From Roseomonas sp. (GTDB lineage Bacteria; Pseudomonadota; Alphaproteobacteria; Acetobacterales; Acetobacteraceae), in NCBI GenBank assembly GCA_020249265.1, contig JADCGA010000031.1:1-61739 (forward strand): a stretch of DNA of 61,739 nt. The letters are read 5' to 3'. Numbering within the stretch: position 1 is the stretch's first letter; every line of letters starts with the position of its first letter. The notes beneath the pieces were generated by a model, which was not told the DNA's origin, ran no database searches, and was given only the letters and a program-made list of their open reading frames with translations. This document shows positions 29,465 to 36,941 of the stretch, piece after piece. The position numbers were made by a program, and so were the translations under genes.

Positions 29465-29652
29465 CGTTCCGACGCCCCGATCCTGTTATGGCGATCTCAG
29501 CCGCTACCGGATGGGTCCCGGGGGCAAATCGCCAGTGAAATCCTGCCCGGGCGACAAACCTGCCGAATCGGCGCGGGAAAGCGCCCGGATTCGCTTCTCC
29601 ATACCAGCCCGGACGGGGGCAGAAAAGCGGCTTTAACGCGCAGGAAGGCGCC

Positions 29653-31068
29653 TCAGGTTTCCAGCATGCGCCGGAGAAGCTCCACATCCTCAGCGAAGGA
29701 CCCATCCGCCTGCATGAGCTCCGCCACGCGAGAGACGGCATGCATGACCGTGGTATGGTCCCGATTGCCAAAGCGCCGCCCGATCTCGGGCAAGGAGCGC
29801 GAAGTAAGCTGCTTCGCCAGATACATCGCCACCTGCCGCGGCCGCGCCACATTGCGCGCACGGCGGGCGGAGGACATGTCGGTCAGGCGGATATTATAGT
29901 GTTCAGCAACCTTGCGCTGAATTTCCTCAATGGTCACGCGCCGGTCATGGGCGCGGAGGATATCGTGCAAAACCTCCTGCGCGCCTTCCAGCGTAATCGG
30001 ACGGCCAAACAGATTGGCCCAGGCGATCAGGCGATTAAGCGCGCCTTCCAATTCCCGCACATTGGAGGTGATTTTATGCGCCAGGAATTCCATGACACGT
30101 GACGGCACCGCAACGCCCGAAGACGCTGCCTTGGCCTCAAGGATCGAGATACGCAATTCATACGTGGTGGCATGCAAATCCGCCACCATGCCGCAGCCAA
30201 GGCGCGTGCGCAGCCGGTCTTCAATGCCGGAAAGGTCGGATGGCGATTTGTCGGCGGAAATCACAATCTGCTTGCCGGCGTCCACCAGCGCATTGAAGGT
30301 GTGGAAGAATTCTTCCTGCGTATTGTCCTTGCCGATCAGGAATTGCAGATCATCCACCATCAAAACGTCAACCGATCGTAACGCTTCCTTGAATTCCATG
30401 GTGGATTGGCTGCGCAGTGCGGCGATGAAGCGATACATGAATTTTTCCGCGCTCATGTAGGCAACATGACGCGCGGGGTGCTGTTCACGAATGGCCCAGG
30501 CAATGGCGTGCATCAGATGCGTCTTGCCAAGCCCAACACCGCCATAAAGGAATAATGGATTGAAGCCCGGCGTGGCCGGCTTTTCCGCCACGCGGCGTGC
30601 GCAGGCATGGGCGAATTCATTCGGCTTGCCTACAATGAAGGCATCAAAGGTGAAGCGCGGATCAAGCGGTGCGGACCATTCGCCACGCGGATCAGCGGCG
30701 CGCGGCGCGGCACTCGCCAGGCTATCCGCCAAGGGGCGCACGGTATTGTCCGAAGCCTCGGCGGCGGTGCGACGGCTGGCCGCAACGCGCAAATCAACCC
30801 GACGAATGGCAGGATTTTCCATCTGCCAGAAGGAACGAAGCCGATCCCCGTAATGGCCGCTGACCCAATCACGCAGGAAGCGTGTGGGGAGTGTGATGGT
30901 CACTTCATCGCCATCAACAGCGGCAAGGGTCATTTGCCGAAGCCAGCTGCGGAATTCCACATCGCCCACTTCTTCGCGCAGCTTGGCGCGGATGCGGGCC
31001 CATGCTTCGGCCCAGGCAGCGGGACCTGGTTGGGGCGTGTTATCGCTTAGCTTTCCTGTGCTGCGCAA
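29653..31068 (-). CDS. dnaA: Chromosomal replication initiator DnaA
   Basis: 471 residues. Domain I (about 15-90, DnaB and partner contacts) is followed by a short linker, then the AAA+ domain with Walker A LFLYGGVGLGKTHLMHA (about 172-188) and Walker B VLMVDDLQFL, and the C-terminal DNA-binding domain with ARPRQVAMYLAK and RSLPEIGRRFGNRDHTTVMHA (the DnaA signature). It binds origin DnaA boxes and opens the duplex. The upstream 259 bp to rpsT is AT-rich. Confidence 0.97.
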   Translation of the reverse strand: MRSTGKLSDNTPQPGPAAWAEAWARIRAKLREEVGDVEFRSWLRQMTLAAVDGDEVTITLPTRFLRDWVSGHYGDRLRSFWQMENPAIRRVDLRVAASRRTAAEASDNTVRPLADSLASAAPRAADPRGEWSAPLDPRFTFDAFIVGKPNEFAHACARRVAEKPATPGFNPLFLYGGVGLGKTHLMHAIAWAIREQHPARHVAYMSAEKFMYRFIAALRSQSTMEFKEALRSVDVLMVDDLQFLIGKDNTQEEFFHTFNALVDAGKQIVISADKSPSDLSGIEDRLRTRLGCGMVADLHATTYELRISILEAKAASSGVAVPSRVMEFLAHKITSNVRELEGALNRLIAWANLFGRPITLEGAQEVLHDILRAHDRRVTIEEIQRKVAEHYNIRLTDMSSARRARNVARPRQVAMYLAKQLTSRSLPEIGRRFGNRDHTTVMHAVSRVAELMQADGSFAEDVELLRRMLET

Positions 31069-31271
31069 AACGCTGCCCCCCCTGGCCCATCTGAATTCTC
31101 TTCCCTGTCGCCGGCATCATGCGGCGGCGCGAGACAAAAGATCAATAGCAAAAAAACCTGAACAGCAGATTTCGAAAATTTTCTGATGCAGCATCATTTT
31201 TTTCTTGACTAGGAGACTTCATTTGGTGGCTGAAAACCTGATATCTGCGCCGCTTGAAAGACATAGAAAAA
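31069..31271. other. AT-rich region upstream of dnaA
   Basis: This stretch between dnaA and rpsT has A- and T-runs (for example the segment 31150-31205) and contrasts with the GC-rich surroundings. It must contain the dnaA promoter and might include part of a replication origin. No copy of the TTATNCACA DnaA box was seen on either strand, so an origin is not claimed. Confidence 0.35.
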
Positions 31272-31295
31272 GACGCGCTGCATAAGCAACGCGTC
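31267..31295 (-). terminator. Intrinsic terminator of rpsT
   Basis: On the minus strand a hairpin with arms GACGCGTTGC and GCAGCGCGTC (one mismatch, TTAT loop) is followed by TTTTTC. It lies about 32 bases after the rpsT stop, separating rpsT from dnaA. Confidence 0.8.
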
Positions 31296-31327
31296 TTCAA
31301 AATCGCAAAAAAAGAAACTGTGCGCCG

Positions 31328-31594
31328 TCAGGCGCCGACAGATTTCACGCGCGCCGAAAGCCGCGATAATTTCCGCGCGACCGTATTGGCGTGCACCACA
31401 CCCTTGGTTGCAGCACGCTGCATTTCCGGTTGCGCCGCGCGAAAGGCTTCCTGTGCGGCTGCCTTGTCGCCCGACTTCACCGCTTCTTCGACCTTGCGCA
31501 AAAAGCTGCGCACGCGTGACTTGCGCGCCTTGTTGCGCGCGGTGCGCTTTTCAGTCTGACGAATGCGCTTACGCGCGGAAGCGTTATTGGCCAT
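31328..31594 (-). CDS. rpsT: 30S ribosomal protein S20
   Basis: 88 residues, the standard length, from [24 protein letters not shown]20 binds 16S rRNA early in 30S assembly. The basic three-helix sequence, with [18 protein letters not shown] and [21 protein letters not shown], is diagnostic. A start 13 codons upstream (31633) is in frame but not conserved. It has its own promoter and terminator. Location upstream of dnaA is common in alphaproteobacteria. Confidence 0.97.
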   Translation of the reverse strand: MANNASARKRIRQTEKRTARNKARKSRVRSFLRKVEEAVKSGDKAAAQEAFRAAQPEMQRAATKGVVHANTVARKLSRLSARVKSVGA

Positions 31595-31652
31595 GGGCTG
31601 TCTGTTCAAACCTGCATAAGGAAGGGTCGGCATCCCGCCGACGAAGGGCGCG

Positions 31653-31682
31653 TAACTAGCGCTGGAGCATGGTCCGCGTCAA
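31653..31682 (-). promoter_or_regulatory. Probable rpsT promoter
   Basis: On the minus strand TTGACG (31677-31682) and TAGTTA (31653-31658) are separated by 18 bases and lie about 58 bases before the rpsT start codon. Five of six bases match the -35 consensus and four of six the -10. Confidence 0.5.
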
Positions 31683-31759
31683 GCGGGTCTGGCTAGGCCG
31701 CATCCAGTGCCACGACGCTTGGCTTTTCTTATCCGAATGACCCGTTAAAACACCACCCC

Positions 31760-32467
31760 ATGAAGCGTTTCTGGGAAGCGGCGCTGGCCGTGCCAAGGCT
31801 TGAAGGTGGCTATGGCGTCGTGCTCGATGGCCGTCCGCTCCGCCTGCCGGGCGGCAATATCCTCACCACCGAATGCCGCCCCTTGGCCGAGGCGATTGCC
31901 GATGAATGGCACAAGGCTGGCGGCGCCAAGGGTGGGGAGATGGGTCAGGAAGATGTGCCCCTGACCCGGCTTTTGGGCGCTGCGCAGGAACGCATCGCGC
32001 CAGACCCAAGGCCAATGGTGGAAGGTATCGCCAGGTATGGTGAAACCGATCTGCTTTGCTACCGGGCACAGGATCACCGCCTGGCCGCCCGGCAGGCGGA
32101 AGCCTGGCAACCCGTGTTGGAATGGGCCGCGCGGGCGCTGCATGCGCCGCTCAGCGTCACCCAGGGCCTGATGCCCGTGCCTCAACCCCAGGAAAGCCTG
32201 GCTGCGCTTCAGGCCGCCGTTGCGCGGCATGATGCGGCGGGGCTGGCCGCGCTTGGCGTTGCGGTGCCGGCCTTGGGCAGCCTGGTGCTGGGCCTCGCGC
32301 TCAGCCTTGGGCGGCTTGATGCCGATGAAGCGCATCGCCTGGCCATCTTGGATGATCTGTATCAGGAAGAATTCTGGGGCAGCGATGATGAAGCCGAGGC
32401 GCGACGCGAAGATCGGTTGAATGAGGTCAGGCTGGCGGCACGCTTCATGGCGCTGACGGCCGGCTGA
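31760..32467 (+). CDS. ATP12-family F1-ATPase assembly chaperone
   Basis: 235 residues. It starts MKRFWEAALAVPRLEGGYGVVLDGRPLRLPGG, the classic ATP12 N-terminus (KRFY..v.v....GF.V.LDGRPvrTP). ARYGETDLLCYRA and the final DDLYQEEFWGSDDEAEARRE are also family marks. In mitochondria Atp12 holds the alpha subunit of F1 until it is paired with beta; bacterial homologues occur almost only in alphaproteobacteria. It is followed after 24 bases by the outer-membrane-like gene. Confidence 0.9.
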   Translation: MKRFWEAALAVPRLEGGYGVVLDGRPLRLPGGNILTTECRPLAEAIADEWHKAGGAKGGEMGQEDVPLTRLLGAAQERIAPDPRPMVEGIARYGETDLLCYRAQDHRLAARQAEAWQPVLEWAARALHAPLSVTQGLMPVPQPQESLAALQAAVARHDAAGLAALGVAVPALGSLVLGLALSLGRLDADEAHRLAILDDLYQEEFWGSDDEAEARREDRLNEVRLAARFMALTAG

Positions 32468-32491
32468 GCCCTTCGCGATGGAGCCCCTATC

Positions 32492-33295
32492 TTGAGACGA
32501 AACCTCCGCCACGCGCTGCTGATGCTGTTGATCGCCTTGCCGATCCTGCCGGCGCATGGCGAAACCGAAGCCCTGATGGAAGACCCTTTCGGCATCATCG
32601 GCGTGGCCCCCACCCCCGTTGGCGGCCAAACATTGAGCCTTGGCCTGGGGTATTCGCGCGCGCGGGAAGGCGCCAACCGCAATCTTTACGGCGGCGCGCT
32701 TGAAGGCGAAGCGGGGCTGGTGCGCGGGCTTGATCTGCGCTTTGCGCAGGCTGCGGAATATGGCCCCGCAGCGCCCTACCCGGCGGATGATGCGAAGCGG
32801 GTATGGGGCGGGCTGTCCCAGCTTGGGCTCCGCTGGCAAGTTCTGGAAGAAGATGGCTGGCGCCCGGCGATGGGTGTTTTCGGTGCGCTGCGCACCGCCT
32901 ATGGGGAGACAAGCGGGCCATCGCAAAGCGGGCAGGTTGTCGGCCTGCTGAGCAAGACGCTGATTGAAGGCCCGCGGCCACTCGCCCTTTCATTCAATGC
33001 CGGCTGGTCCGAATTGTTCAATGCAGCACCAGGCGAAAGGGCGGGGCGTTATGAATTTGCCGCTGGGCTCACGCAAAGCGTCGGCCAAGATACCTCGCTT
33101 GGTTTCAGCTATCTACGCAATCAACAGGATCGTGGTGAGCAGGACCAGAATATCATCGCCGCTGGGATTTGGCATCGGCTTGGGCGCGCGGGGCCCATCA
33201 TGGCCGCGGGCGCGGGTGCTGGGATTGGCGATGATTCGCCGCGCTTTCTGGTTTTCGCATCGCTCAAATGGCTGTTCGGCGCTGCGGTGCCGTGA
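32492..33295 (+). CDS. Hypothetical exported beta-barrel-like outer-membrane protein
   Basis: 267 residues, starting at a TTG (MRRNLRHALLMLLIALPIL); no ATG or GTG in frame lies close upstream. A signal peptide ends near AHGE. The rest has alternating strands with aromatic girdles (TLSLGLGYSRAREG, PLALSFNAGWSELFN, TSLGFSYLRNQQD, FLVFASLKWLFG), like transporter-type barrels of the phenol MetA/DUF3187 group. No specific family could be fixed. Probably co-transcribed with the ATP12 gene upstream. Confidence 0.6.
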   Translation: MRRNLRHALLMLLIALPILPAHGETEALMEDPFGIIGVAPTPVGGQTLSLGLGYSRAREGANRNLYGGALEGEAGLVRGLDLRFAQAAEYGPAAPYPADDAKRVWGGLSQLGLRWQVLEEDGWRPAMGVFGALRTAYGETSGPSQSGQVVGLLSKTLIEGPRPLALSFNAGWSELFNAAPGERAGRYEFAAGLTQSVGQDTSLGFSYLRNQQDRGEQDQNIIAAGIWHRLGRAGPIMAAGAGAGIGDDSPRFLVFASLKWLFGAAVP

Positions 33296-33307
33296 TGATG
33301 TTGCCTA

Positions 33308-34546
33308 CTACGCTTCAATCGCCTGATAAGTCAGCATATTGATCAGGCGGCGATAGCGCTGGCGCAATTCGCCCGGCGCATGGGCCATGAAGACAACACT
33401 CAGCCGTTCCGCCGGATCGGCCCAGAAATACGTGCCCCAAACGCCGGACCAGCCAAAGGCACCTGGCGCGCCCATCAGGCCCGACCCGCCTCGTGCCAGC
33501 CGCACGGCAACCGTCAGGCCAAAGCCATAGCCTTCCAAGGCAGGGTCCATGCTGGCCACGCGATTTTCGATGCCCTGCAAATGATCGGAAGCCATCCAGG
33601 CCACCGTTTGCGGTGCCAATACGCGCACACCATTCAGCGTGCCCCCGGCGCGCAGCATTTCGGCAAAGCGCAGGTAATCAGCGGCGGTCGAAACCAAACC
33701 CGCACCACCTGTTTCCATTTTCGGCGCGCGCATCGGCGCTTCGACAGATTGCGCCGCGCCCGTGATGGGGTCCTTGGCGAAAGGCCACGCAAAACGCGTC
33801 AGTTTCTCGCGCGGCAGAACATAACCGGTTTCTTCCATGCCAAGCGGCACAAAAACACGTTCGCGCATCAGCGCGCCGAGCGAGGCGCCACCCGCGCGTT
33901 CAGCAACAGCGCCCAGCACATCGGTGGAAAGCCCATATTCCCAAACCGTGCCGGGATGATGGCGCAGCGGCAGGCCGCCAAGGGTCTGCGCAAAACTTTC
34001 CGTATCCATATTCTCGGCGACCCAGAAGGAACCGGGCGGGGCGATGGCATGCACGGCCGTACCATCGCGCCCGCCATAGACCAGGCCAGTGGTGTGGCGC
34101 ATGGCATCCTGCACCGTCATAGGGCGCTCGGCGGCTTCGGTTTCGATAGGGCCTTCACCCGAAAGCATCGCGGGTGTTGGCTTCGCCACCTGCATCTTCA
34201 TCAGCGGCGGCAACCAGGCGCCGACCGGGTCTGTCACCAGCAGCCGGCCTTCCTCGATCAGTGAAAGCGCCACCACGCCAGTCACGGGCTTGGTCATGGA
34301 AGCGATGGAAAAAATCGCATCCGCCTGCATCGGCGCGCGGCTTTCGGGATCGCGCCAGCCTATCGCTTCAAGATGCACAAGCTTGCCATCGCGTGCGATT
34401 GCCACAACACAGCCAGGCAGCCTTCCCGCCGCCATTTCGCGTTCCATCGCCGGGCGTATGCGCGCGAGCCGCGCGGGCGACATGCCAACCAATTCCGGCC
34501 GCGTCACCGGCAGGGGCGGTGTATCGGTTTCAATCACCGGCTTCAT
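33308..34546 (-). CDS. Serine hydrolase, class C beta-lactamase-like family
   Basis: 412 residues without a clear signal peptide. The SxxK motif is SIASMTKPVTG (Ser and Lys catalytic), the tyrosine motif is YGLSTDVLG, and MAHAPG near the end occupies the KTG position. Members of this group are mostly esterases or peptidases, not true beta-lactamases. The start overlaps the MBL hydrolase stop by 4 bases, so both are made from one message with the DUF2783 gene. Confidence 0.85.
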   Translation of the reverse strand: MKPVIETDTPPLPVTRPELVGMSPARLARIRPAMEREMAAGRLPGCVVAIARDGKLVHLEAIGWRDPESRAPMQADAIFSIASMTKPVTGVVALSLIEEGRLLVTDPVGAWLPPLMKMQVAKPTPAMLSGEGPIETEAAERPMTVQDAMRHTTGLVYGGRDGTAVHAIAPPGSFWVAENMDTESFAQTLGGLPLRHHPGTVWEYGLSTDVLGAVAERAGGASLGALMRERVFVPLGMEETGYVLPREKLTRFAWPFAKDPITGAAQSVEAPMRAPKMETGGAGLVSTAADYLRFAEMLRAGGTLNGVRVLAPQTVAWMASDHLQGIENRVASMDPALEGYGFGLTVAVRLARGGSGLMGAPGAFGWSGVWGTYFWADPAERLSVVFMAHAPGELRQRYRRLINMLTYQAIEA

Positions 34547-35196
34547 GACGCGCCTTCTCCGACAAAGGGATTGCTCTGCCGTTCCGCGCCGAAGCTGGAA
34601 GCCGGCCCATGGCCGCAGAGGAATTGGATATGGTCCCCAAGCGGAAACAGTTTCGTGCGAATGGCATGCAGCAAGGCTTCCGTATCGCCATAGGGAAAAT
34701 CGGTGCGTCCGATGGAACCCTGAAACAGCACATCACCCACAAAGGCGATCCCCATATCCGGGTTCACGAAAACCACATGCCCAGGTGTGTGGCCCGGACA
34801 ATGCAGCACAGCAAAGGCGATGCCCGCGATGTCCACCTGTTCGCCTTCTTCCAGCCAGCGATTGGGCGTGACGGTGCGGCATGCCAGCCCGTATTTGGCG
34901 CCTTGCTCAACCAGCCCTTCCAGCAGAAAGGCATCGGCGCGATGCGGGCCTTCAATGGGGATATTACCAAGCGCTTCAGCCAATTCCGCCGCACCGCCAG
35001 CATGATCCATATGGCCATGCGTTAGCAGGATGCGGTCAATGCTGATGCCGGTTTCGGCAACCGCAGCTTCAATCTGCGCAACATCACCGCCCGGGTCTAT
35101 CACCACGCCGCGTTTGGTGTCCTGATCCCAGATCAGGGCACAGTTTTGCTGGAAGGGTGTCACGGGGATGATGGCGGCGGCAAGGGTCATGCGCAA
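34543..35196 (-). CDS. MBL-fold metallo-hydrolase, glyoxalase II-like (YcbL type)
   Basis: 217 residues. The metal-binding motif is LLTHGHMDHAGGA, with HCPGHTPGHV and FVGDVLF providing the further His and Asp ligands. The start IIPVTPFQQNCALIWD is characteristic of YcbL/glyoxalase II-like enzymes. It probably hydrolyses a thioester or related ester. It overlaps the serine hydrolase gene by 4 bases and is preceded by the DUF2783 gene, 43 bases away. Confidence 0.9.
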   Translation of the reverse strand: MRMTLAAAIIPVTPFQQNCALIWDQDTKRGVVIDPGGDVAQIEAAVAETGISIDRILLTHGHMDHAGGAAELAEALGNIPIEGPHRADAFLLEGLVEQGAKYGLACRTVTPNRWLEEGEQVDIAGIAFAVLHCPGHTPGHVVFVNPDMGIAFVGDVLFQGSIGRTDFPYGDTEALLHAIRTKLFPLGDHIQFLCGHGPASSFGAERQSNPFVGEGAS

Positions 35197-35239
35197 AGGC
35201 TGGCCCGAACCGCGCCAAAGGTAAAGCCGCTGCTGGGCC

Positions 35240-35452
35240 TTATGGCTTCTGGCTGGGCACTACTGTGCTGCGCGCCAGCGCCAAGGCTTCGCGGAGCATC
35301 GCCATATCGCCAAGCTGATTGGCAAGGATCAGCACCAAAGCCGCGTTTAGATCTGCGCTTTGGCTTTCCGTGAGGCCACGATGCGCTTCCGTAATGGCGC
35401 GATAGGCCGCATCGGGGTCGGCGAAACGCGCCTTGGTATCCAGCCCTGTCAT
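35240..35452 (-). CDS. DUF2783 small protein
   Basis: 70 residues from MTGLDTKARFADPDAAYRAI. AHRGLTESQSADLNAALVLILANQLGD and LREALALAR match the DUF2783 pattern (AH.GLs..qSa.lnArLiLlLANhIGD). Function is unknown; the family often occurs beside FAD monooxygenase and MBL hydrolase genes, as here with the MBL gene. The in-frame start at 35545 adds residues that do not look conserved. Confidence 0.75.
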   Translation of the reverse strand: MTGLDTKARFADPDAAYRAITEAHRGLTESQSADLNAALVLILANQLGDMAMLREALALARSTVVPSQKP

Positions 35453-35553
35453 GCCGCACCTGCCTTCCTGAGCCCTGGCTTCAGCACGGATTCGCCATTC
35501 AATGACAGAGAAGCGCGGCAACCCGCGTAAAGGGCAACAATTCATTGAAATTA

Positions 35554-35628
35554 TGGCGGACCCGAAAGGATTCGAACCTTCGACCTTTGCCTTCGGAGGG
35601 CAACGCTCTATCCAGCTGAGCTACGGGT
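35554..35628. repeat. Direct repeat, left copy (tRNA-Arg island boundary)
   Basis: These 75 bases are identical to 36805-36879 and cover nearly the whole tRNA-Arg gene. Flanking sequences on both outer sides differ. The pair brackets a single low-GC gene, as expected for attL/attR of an element that integrated in a tRNA gene, although no integrase remains. Confidence 0.65.
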
Positions 35629-35630
35629 TC
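35554..35630 (-). tRNA. tRNA-Arg(CCG), copy A, with a mismatched acceptor stem
   Basis: 77 nt with encoded CCA. The anticodon loop CTCCGAA gives anticodon CCG (codon CGG). All stems pair except acceptor position 2: this copy has A2 opposite C71, while copy B (36805-36881) has G2:C71. The rest is identical. Its 5' end lies one base after the stop codon of the HEPN-like gene. It may be a weakened tRNA or an att-type duplicate created by integration. Confidence 0.85.
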
Positions 35631-35631
35631 T

Positions 35632-36675
35632 TCAAGCAACTCCTGCCTCCTGAAGCACGAAATTTGGCCTGCCAGTCTGAGCAATTCGCAGTATCTTGGC
35701 GCAACGCACCGCTATATCGGATACGTCGGATTGCGGATTAGTCCACAGTGTAATCTTCAGAAGCGTCGCTGTCGAAAGTACAACGCACTGAAGAGCCTGG
35801 TCGCCGCTGATTTCGTACAAAGCGGCTAACCGCCCGCCCAATTCAACATCCTTCCTTTGAAAGGGCGTAGTATGGTGTATTGCATCGCGATAGCGCTTAC
35901 CAATCTCAATAAAGGCCTTGAACGGATCATCATTGCCACTTTCCGCACCTTCGGAGCAAAAACGTACGACGCGGTCAAGGCGATCCTTTAAGGACGCGCT
36001 CTCCTTGTTTGCAGCAAATCTGCTGAATTCCTCATCGCAGTGCAGACGACCGACTGATTTCAAATGAACTGCTGAAAAGAATAGTCCGCTGAGGAATGCC
36101 TCCGCTAAGCTGAAGGCAGCACTGATGATGCTCCGGCTTAGGAACTTCTCTTTTGCAACCAATGGAGCAACAATATCTCGGTCGCGCCTTGAGTTGAATT
36201 CTGGCCCGGCGAATGTGGCCAAGCGCGACCGCGTTTCAAGAAGTTCGGGAATTGATGTTTCTATGTCTTTCAAAAAGTGATGCTCCGGATACTCAAATTG
36301 TAATCCAAACGTCGAGATATTGACGTGCGCATAAATCGGCACACGACGCTTCACCAATTCGGCTAGTGGGAAGAATTTTTTCTCAAACTCATCCAAACGT
36401 ATCGAAAGCCCACATCCCACGTCTATCTCGTCGAGCAAGCGGGCGAGTTCCTCATATCCGCAGCGCAGAAAATTGTTATCGATGAAAACTTTAATCTCCC
36501 CAGATAGTTCACGGTATCCACGGCCAATCTGCGACGAAACGCTCCTAGCAGCGCGTCGGTTGAATATCCGTCCAGCAGTACTCCGTTCGCTCTCAAAGGT
36601 GGCCCAAGAGGTGATATCGCCCATCATCAAGCGCGCGGCTACCAAAGCTTTCATTTTTGTCTGCGCGCCGATCAT
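35632..36675 (-). CDS. Unknown protein with a HEPN-like RX4-6H motif, alone on a tRNA-flanked island
   Basis: 347 residues from MIGAQTKMKALVAARLMMGD, with GGGGGAGA a few bases before the ATG. No signal peptide. The N-terminal half (to about 170) is unassigned. The C-terminal half is helical, with SIISAAFSLAEAFLSGLFF (about 182-200), LKDRLDRVVRFC (about 229-240) and FIEIGKRYRDAIHHTTPF (about 255-272). The last resembles the R-X4-6-H active site of HEPN ribonucleases (Arg263, His268), which occur in toxins and antiviral systems. DNA is clearly more AT-rich than the chromosome. It ends one base before tRNA copy A. The HEPN assignment is motif-based inference; it could also be a non-catalytic HEPN or an unrelated helical protein. 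Confidence 0.6.
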   Translation of the reverse strand: MIGAQTKMKALVAARLMMGDITSWATFESERSTAGRIFNRRAARSVSSQIGRGYRELSGEIKVFIDNNFLRCGYEELARLLDEIDVGCGLSIRLDEFEKKFFPLAELVKRRVPIYAHVNISTFGLQFEYPEHHFLKDIETSIPELLETRSRLATFAGPEFNSRRDRDIVAPLVAKEKFLSRSIISAAFSLAEAFLSGLFFSAVHLKSVGRLHCDEEFSRFAANKESASLKDRLDRVVRFCSEGAESGNDDPFKAFIEIGKRYRDAIHHTTPFQRKDVELGGRLAALYEISGDQALQCVVLSTATLLKITLWTNPQSDVSDIAVRCAKILRIAQTGRPNFVLQEAGVA

Positions 36676-36804
36676 CCGTCTCCCCCAATCACTTCGGCTG
36701 GCTTAAAATATGCCTTAGGGGCTGATTCACGCATCATAATAGCGATTACAGTTTGTGCCACCAACAGATTTGCCCGGTTACCCGCCACTTGGCCTGTCAA
36801 GATT

Positions 36805-36879
36805 TGGCGGACCCGAAAGGATTCGAACCTTCGACCTTTGCCTTCGGAGGGCAACGCTCTATCCAGCTGAGCTACGGGT
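36805..36879. repeat. Direct repeat, right copy (tRNA-Arg island boundary)
   Basis: Partner of 35554-35628, identical over 75 bases. It marks the other edge of the roughly 1.2-kb insert. Confidence 0.65.
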
Positions 36880-36881
36880 CC
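36805..36881 (-). tRNA. tRNA-Arg(CCG), copy B, intact
   Basis: 77 nt with encoded CCA, a perfect 7-bp acceptor stem (GGACCCG/CGGGTCC), D-arm, anticodon stem TTGCC/GGCAA with loop CTCCGAA (anticodon CCG) and T-arm with TTCGAAT. It reads CGG codons. This is most likely the original chromosomal gene. It is transcribed toward the HEPN-like gene, about 130 bp away. Confidence 0.95.
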
Positions 36882-36941
36882 ACAAACGAACTTCTAGCCT
36901 GACCATCCCCTGAGGGAAAGGCCTTTCACCAAGCGCCGCCC

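Noticed and set aside
31069..31327. Calling oriC in the rpsT-dnaA gap
   Set aside because: AT-richness alone is not sufficient and no DnaA boxes were seen.
33308..34546. Calling the serine hydrolase an antibiotic-resistance beta-lactamase
   Set aside because: It lacks a clear signal peptide and the KTG motif is changed; it fits the esterase/peptidase branch of the family.
35499..35684. Open frame of 61 codons across tRNA-Arg copy A (and its twin at 36672-36854)
   Set aside because: The translated segment ([16 protein letters not shown]) is the familiar false peptide obtained by translating a tRNA gene.
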